DNA of 7,413 nucleotides from Alphaproteobacteria bacterium (lineage in GTDB: Bacteria > Pseudomonadota > Alphaproteobacteria > Rhizobiales > Xanthobacteraceae). A program made the translations under genes and the position numbers. The stretch covers positions 1 to 7,413 of the forward strand of contig VAZL01000088.1 in the NCBI GenBank assembly GCA_005883445.1, in the 5' to 3' direction. The notes beneath the pieces are model-generated. The model saw nothing but the letters and a program-made list of their open reading frames with translations, made no database searches and was not told the DNA's origin. Below are positions 5,408 to 7,413 of this stretch, piece after piece. The first letter of the stretch is position 1; each line of letters begins with the position of its first letter.

Positions 5408-6680
5408 ATGAGCTTCGGGGCACGCGGCGGCGGTGGGTTCAGGGCGGCGCATATCGGCAGGGCGCGCATCGGCGGCGCGCATATTGCTGCCCGTTCAGTT
5501 GGAGTTGGCCGTTCGCAGCGTGCAAGCGTCGCGGCAGCGCGGCTCGGCGGCGCGGGCAACCGGTTCACCGCCGCGTCGGCCCACAGGCTCGGGGGTGCCG
5601 CGGCACGCATGGGCGACCCGGGTCGCCGGGTGTTCGGCAACCGCGCCATCGCTAACGTGGCGTTGCAATCGCAATTCGGGCAGGCGCGCTCCACGGCGGG
5701 TTCTTCGGTTCGGCCTGGCCTTGGTGGCGTGGCGGGCTCGTTCTCGGCTGGTTCGGACCGCTGTTCTGGCCTTACGCCCATTACGACTTGTTCGATTACG
5801 TTTACTGGCCGTATGCCTATGACGACTTCTGGCCCTATGCTTACGACGACGTCTATTACGGCATCTACGGTCCTTACGCCTATTACGGCCCCTCTGGCGT
5901 CCCTGGCAGAAGCGGCCGCGGCGTGAGCTACAGGCGCTATGGCGGGAGTTCCGGGCAATATGCGGCGACCACAAATGGCCTCGGCCGGCGCGCCGCCGAA
6001 GTTTGCAGCAACCAGGCGCCGGAACTCACAGACTGGCCGATCGAGCGCATTTCCGAGGTGGTGCAGCCGACTGATGCACAGCGTCCGGCGCTCGATGAAT
6101 TAAGGGCCGCAAGCGCCAAAGCCATCGAGATGCTCCAGTCCCGGTGCCCAAAGGACTTGCCGAGCATCCCGACCGGACGGCTGGCGGCGACGGAGAGCCG
6201 GCTGCAGGTCATGCTTGCCGCCGTGCAGACCGTGCGTCCAGCGCTTGAGCGCTTCTACCAATCGCTCAGCGACGAGCAGAAGGCGCGCTTCAACGCCATC
6301 GCGCCGACGGATGATGCCGCCGCCGGCAAGGACCGGCGCGATCTCGCGAAGTTTTGCGATGAGAAGTCGCCGGGCGTCACCGACCTGCCGATCGACCGCA
6401 TCGGCCAGGCGGTCCAGCCCACGCCGGCGCAGTCGGGGCCGCGCTCGACGAATTAACGGATGCCTCCGTCAAGGCGGCGGAAGGCCTTAAGGTCAGTTGC
6501 CCGGCCTACCAAATGCTCACCCCCACGGGTCGGGTCGAGGCGATGGAGAAGCGGCTCGACGCCACGCTTGGCGCAGTGAAGACCGTGCAGCCCGCGCTCG
6601 CGAAATTTTACAATTCGCTGAGCGATGAACAGAAGGCGCGCTTCAATTCGCTGCGTTTGGCCTCCCGCCCGGCGGGGTGA
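5408..6680 (+). pseudogene. Spy/CpxP-like (LTxxQ) double-domain protein, two frameshifts
   Basis: Three successive open frames make one recognisable protein. The first (from ATG 5408, preceded by GAGG at 5392-5395) gives a Gly/Ala/Arg-rich segment starting MSFGARGGGGFRAAHIG. At about 5690 the frame must shift: adding one T restores ARFHGGFFG and a Trp-rich run into the aromatic stretch WPYAYDDFWPYAYDD (about 5806-5850). Two tandem domains of about 100 aa follow (6004-6306 and 6355-6655). Each has an N-terminal Cys, a PI-[ED]-RI helix, QPTxAQ, a second Cys-Pro, and the motif LSDEQKARFN, a form of LTxxQ. At about 6433-6440 a second shift is needed; one more G gives QSGAALDEL. Corrected, it would be 424 aa, ending at TGA 6678-6680. 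LTxxQ proteins such as Spy and CpxP are periplasmic chaperone/stress proteins. No signal peptide is visible, so the 5' end may also be lost. It could be a true pseudogene, or intact with sequencing errors. Confidence 0.8.
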
Positions 6681-6693
6681 AGAACGATCGTCA

Positions 6694-6820
6694 CTATAGC
6701 CTGGGCGACGCCGTCCCGAGACACCCGATCACCGGCATCGGCCGCTGCTGCGCGCGCAGCAAAGGGCCATTCCGCCGCAGCCGCGCCACCGAGCAGTGCG
6801 ATGAACTCACGCCGCTTCAT
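6694..6820 (-). pseudogene. N-terminal remnant of an ABC substrate-binding protein gene
   Basis: The fragment starts at ATG 6820 with MKRREFIALLGGAAAAEWPF, the Tat-like signal sequence very common on rhizobial ABC substrate-binding proteins of the PF04392 type (recognised from memory). A 2-base loss inside the GCGCGC run at about 6751-6756 breaks the frame. Restoring it reads ARAQQRPMPVIGCLGTASP, exactly how the mature part of these proteins begins. A stop follows at 6694-6696, so only about 42 of the usual roughly 320 codons remain. It ends 14 bp from the stop codon of the Spy/CpxP-like gene, in convergent orientation. This family differs from the SsuA/TauA-type proteins expected for the importer at 3129-4762, so it is unlikely to be that transporter's missing partner. 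Loss of the rest suggests a deletion or rearrangement junction near 6690-6700. Confidence 0.75.
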
Positions 6821-6844
6821 GTCGATGGCCGCACTAAAAATATT

Positions 6845-6870
6845 GTTAGTAATACTAACGGCATTTGCCG
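6845..6870. promoter_or_regulatory. Two adjacent perfect dyads, operator-like
   Basis: GTTAGTA-A-TACTAAC (6845-6859) is a perfect 7-bp inverted repeat around one base. It is followed at once by CGGCA-TT-TGCCG (6859-6870), a perfect 5-bp dyad sharing the C at 6859. They lie about 72-97 bp before the HNH start and 25 bp behind the start of the substrate-binding-protein remnant, in an AT-rich pocket. The first resembles a binding site for a small dimeric repressor. No regulator gene is present, so the role is inferred. Confidence 0.4.
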
Positions 6871-6901
6871 GCTTGAGTTTCAAAATCGGAAAGCCGCAAG
6901 C

Positions 6902-6910
6902 TGATAATAT
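6902..6910 (+). promoter_or_regulatory. Extended -10-like element upstream of HNH gene
   Basis: TGATAATAT reads as an extended -10 (TG-n-TAATAT), 32 bases before ATG 6942. No good -35 is found at 17-bp spacing; TTCAAA at 6879-6884 gives 20 bp. The AT-rich context favours a promoter for the HNH gene, but this is weak evidence. Confidence 0.3.
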
Positions 6911-6941
6911 GCAGGGGCTATCAGCAGGGGGATTTTATTGA

Positions 6942-7229
6942 ATGGGCAGGTTGCACGACAAAGCCGCGTGGCATCGCCGGGCGCGCCGTCAGCTTCAGTA
7001 CGAGCCTCTTTGTGCGGTGTGCCTGAGCGAAGGCACGATCGTCGCTGCACGTATTGCGGACCATGTCGAGCCGCATCACGACGATCCGATCAAATTCTGG
7101 AATGGTAAGCTGCAATCGCTGTGCGCGCACTGTCACGAGAGCCGCAAGAAACGGTCCGAACATCGCGGGCTCGACAATGTGATTCGGAGTCGATGGTTGG
7201 CCGATCGATCCCAATCACCCGGTGTATAG
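6942..7229 (+). CDS. HNH endonuclease family protein, C-terminus apparently frameshifted
   Basis: As read, this is a 95-aa HNH nuclease of the small phage/accessory type. It shows a first Cys pair C24/C27 (CAVC), the catalytic DHVEPHH (40-46), then FWNGKLQSLCAHCH (52-65) with C61, C64 and H65 completing a zinc-holding ββα-metal fold. HNH proteins cut DNA using a metal ion bound by these His/Asn residues. ATG 6942 has GGGGGA at 6927-6932, 9 bases upstream. From about residue 82 the sequence stops looking like the family. Skipping one base at about 7185 gives GVDGWPIDPNHPVYR and a stop at 7240-7242, a C-terminus I recognise from such proteins; the corrected product would be 99 aa. The catalytic core lies before the shift, so activity is possible even if the shift is real. 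No terminase or other phage gene is adjacent; it may be an orphan from a decayed island. Confidence 0.85.
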   Translation: MGRLHDKAAWHRRARRQLQYEPLCAVCLSEGTIVAARIADHVEPHHDDPIKFWNGKLQSLCAHCHESRKKRSEHRGLDNVIRSRWLADRSQSPGV

Positions 7230-7252
7230 GCAGAGAAGCTGAGGCGGCGCTG

Positions 7253-7295
7253 AAAAATAACCGGCCCTAGGGAAACGCAATGCCCCCTAGGGCCG
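7253..7295 (-). terminator. Intrinsic terminator for leftward transcription
   Basis: CGGCCCTAGGG (7262-7272) pairs perfectly with CCCTAGGGCCG (7285-7295): an 11-bp GC-rich stem with a 12-base loop. Read on the minus strand the stem is followed by G then TTATTTTT (7260-7253), a proper U-tract. On the plus strand no U-run follows, so it serves mainly leftward transcripts. It starts 9 bases beyond the minus-strand stop codon at 7305-7307, as expected for a gene entering from the right edge. Confidence 0.8.
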
Positions 7296-7304
7296 AGCGA
7301 TCCC

Positions 7305-7413
7305 TCAGAGTGACCGGTGGGATCCCGGGTGAACTGTCTCCAAGGAAACCGCCTCGAACATCAACACAACAATCAATGACAATTCCATTACACCGCTTCG
7401 GCTGTCCAAAAGT
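7305..7413 (-). CDS. 3' end of a minus-strand gene, or a 27-aa small ORF
   Basis: This frame is open on the minus strand from the window edge to a TGA at 7307-7305, with the intrinsic terminator only 9 bases further on. The stop-terminator arrangement is the main evidence for a real gene end. An internal ATG at 7388-7386 gives a 27-aa peptide, MELSLIVVLMFEAVSLETVH plus seven residues, with a hydrophobic first half. No strong ribosome-binding site precedes that ATG, so it may simply be the C-terminal part of a longer protein. A second minus-strand frame also stays open from the edge through this stretch, to a TAG lying inside the hairpin; the frame ending at 7305 is preferred because its stop precedes the stem. 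I recognise no family. A terminated small RNA from the right is another possibility. Confidence 0.4.
   Translation of the reverse strand, partial: LLDSRSGVMELSLIVVLMFEAVSLETVHPGSHRSL

Noticed and set aside
6942..7242. HNH gene as evidence of a prophage or defence island
   Set aside because: No terminase, portal, integrase, methylase or other defence gene is visible, so a single HNH protein is not enough.
7299..7324. GATCCC/GGGATC pair as a further hairpin
   Set aside because: Only a 6-bp stem with a 14-base loop and overlapping small palindromes; not convincing beside the 11-bp terminator stem.

Overview
The window is GC-rich and looks like chromosome from an alphaproteobacterium of the Bradyrhizobium/Rhodopseudomonas (Nitrobacteraceae) type. 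The clues are a short exported protein with an RRxYRRAY segment, a double-domain LTxxQ (Spy/CpxP-like) protein with a Trp/Tyr-rich N-terminal half, a substrate-binding-protein signal sequence beginning MKRREFIALLGG, and a small HNH protein with a FWNGKLQSLC motif. This assignment comes from remembered family features, not from a search.

Left part (1-4762): all genes are intact. A minus-strand four-helix membrane protein (107-556) diverges from two tandem DoxX-family membrane proteins (787-1248, 1345-1815). Converging on these is a minus-strand zinc-dependent methyltransferase of the MetE C-terminal type (1834-3000). From a 128-bp divergent gap, a two-gene NitT/TauT-type ABC importer operon (ATPase 3129-3956, permease 3953-4762, 4-bp overlap) runs the other way. 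No substrate-binding protein for it is present. The methyltransferase and importer may share regulation and a substrate pathway; that is inference from layout only.

Middle (4763-5356): about 300 bp without a supported gene, then a minus-strand 94-aa exported Tyr/Gly/Arg-rich protein. Its C-terminus is built from 21-bp in-frame DNA repeats encoding YGGYPSS.

Right part (5408-7413): this part shows decay, or local sequence error. The Spy/CpxP-like gene needs two single-base corrections to read through. A 127-bp remnant of an ABC substrate-binding protein gene abuts its 3' end. A small HNH endonuclease gene has an apparent +1 shift near its C-terminus. Between the remnant and the HNH gene lie two adjacent perfect dyads and an extended -10-like element. 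At the right edge a minus-strand reading frame ends just before a strong intrinsic terminator, so a gene enters from beyond the window. Four apparent frameshifts fall within about 1.5 kb, against none in the five genes to the left.

I found no CRISPR array, tRNA, rRNA or complete mobile element, and no clear defence system. The most unusual items are the repeat-built exported protein, the cluster of broken frames around the HNH gene, and the methyltransferase/importer pair that lacks a binding protein.
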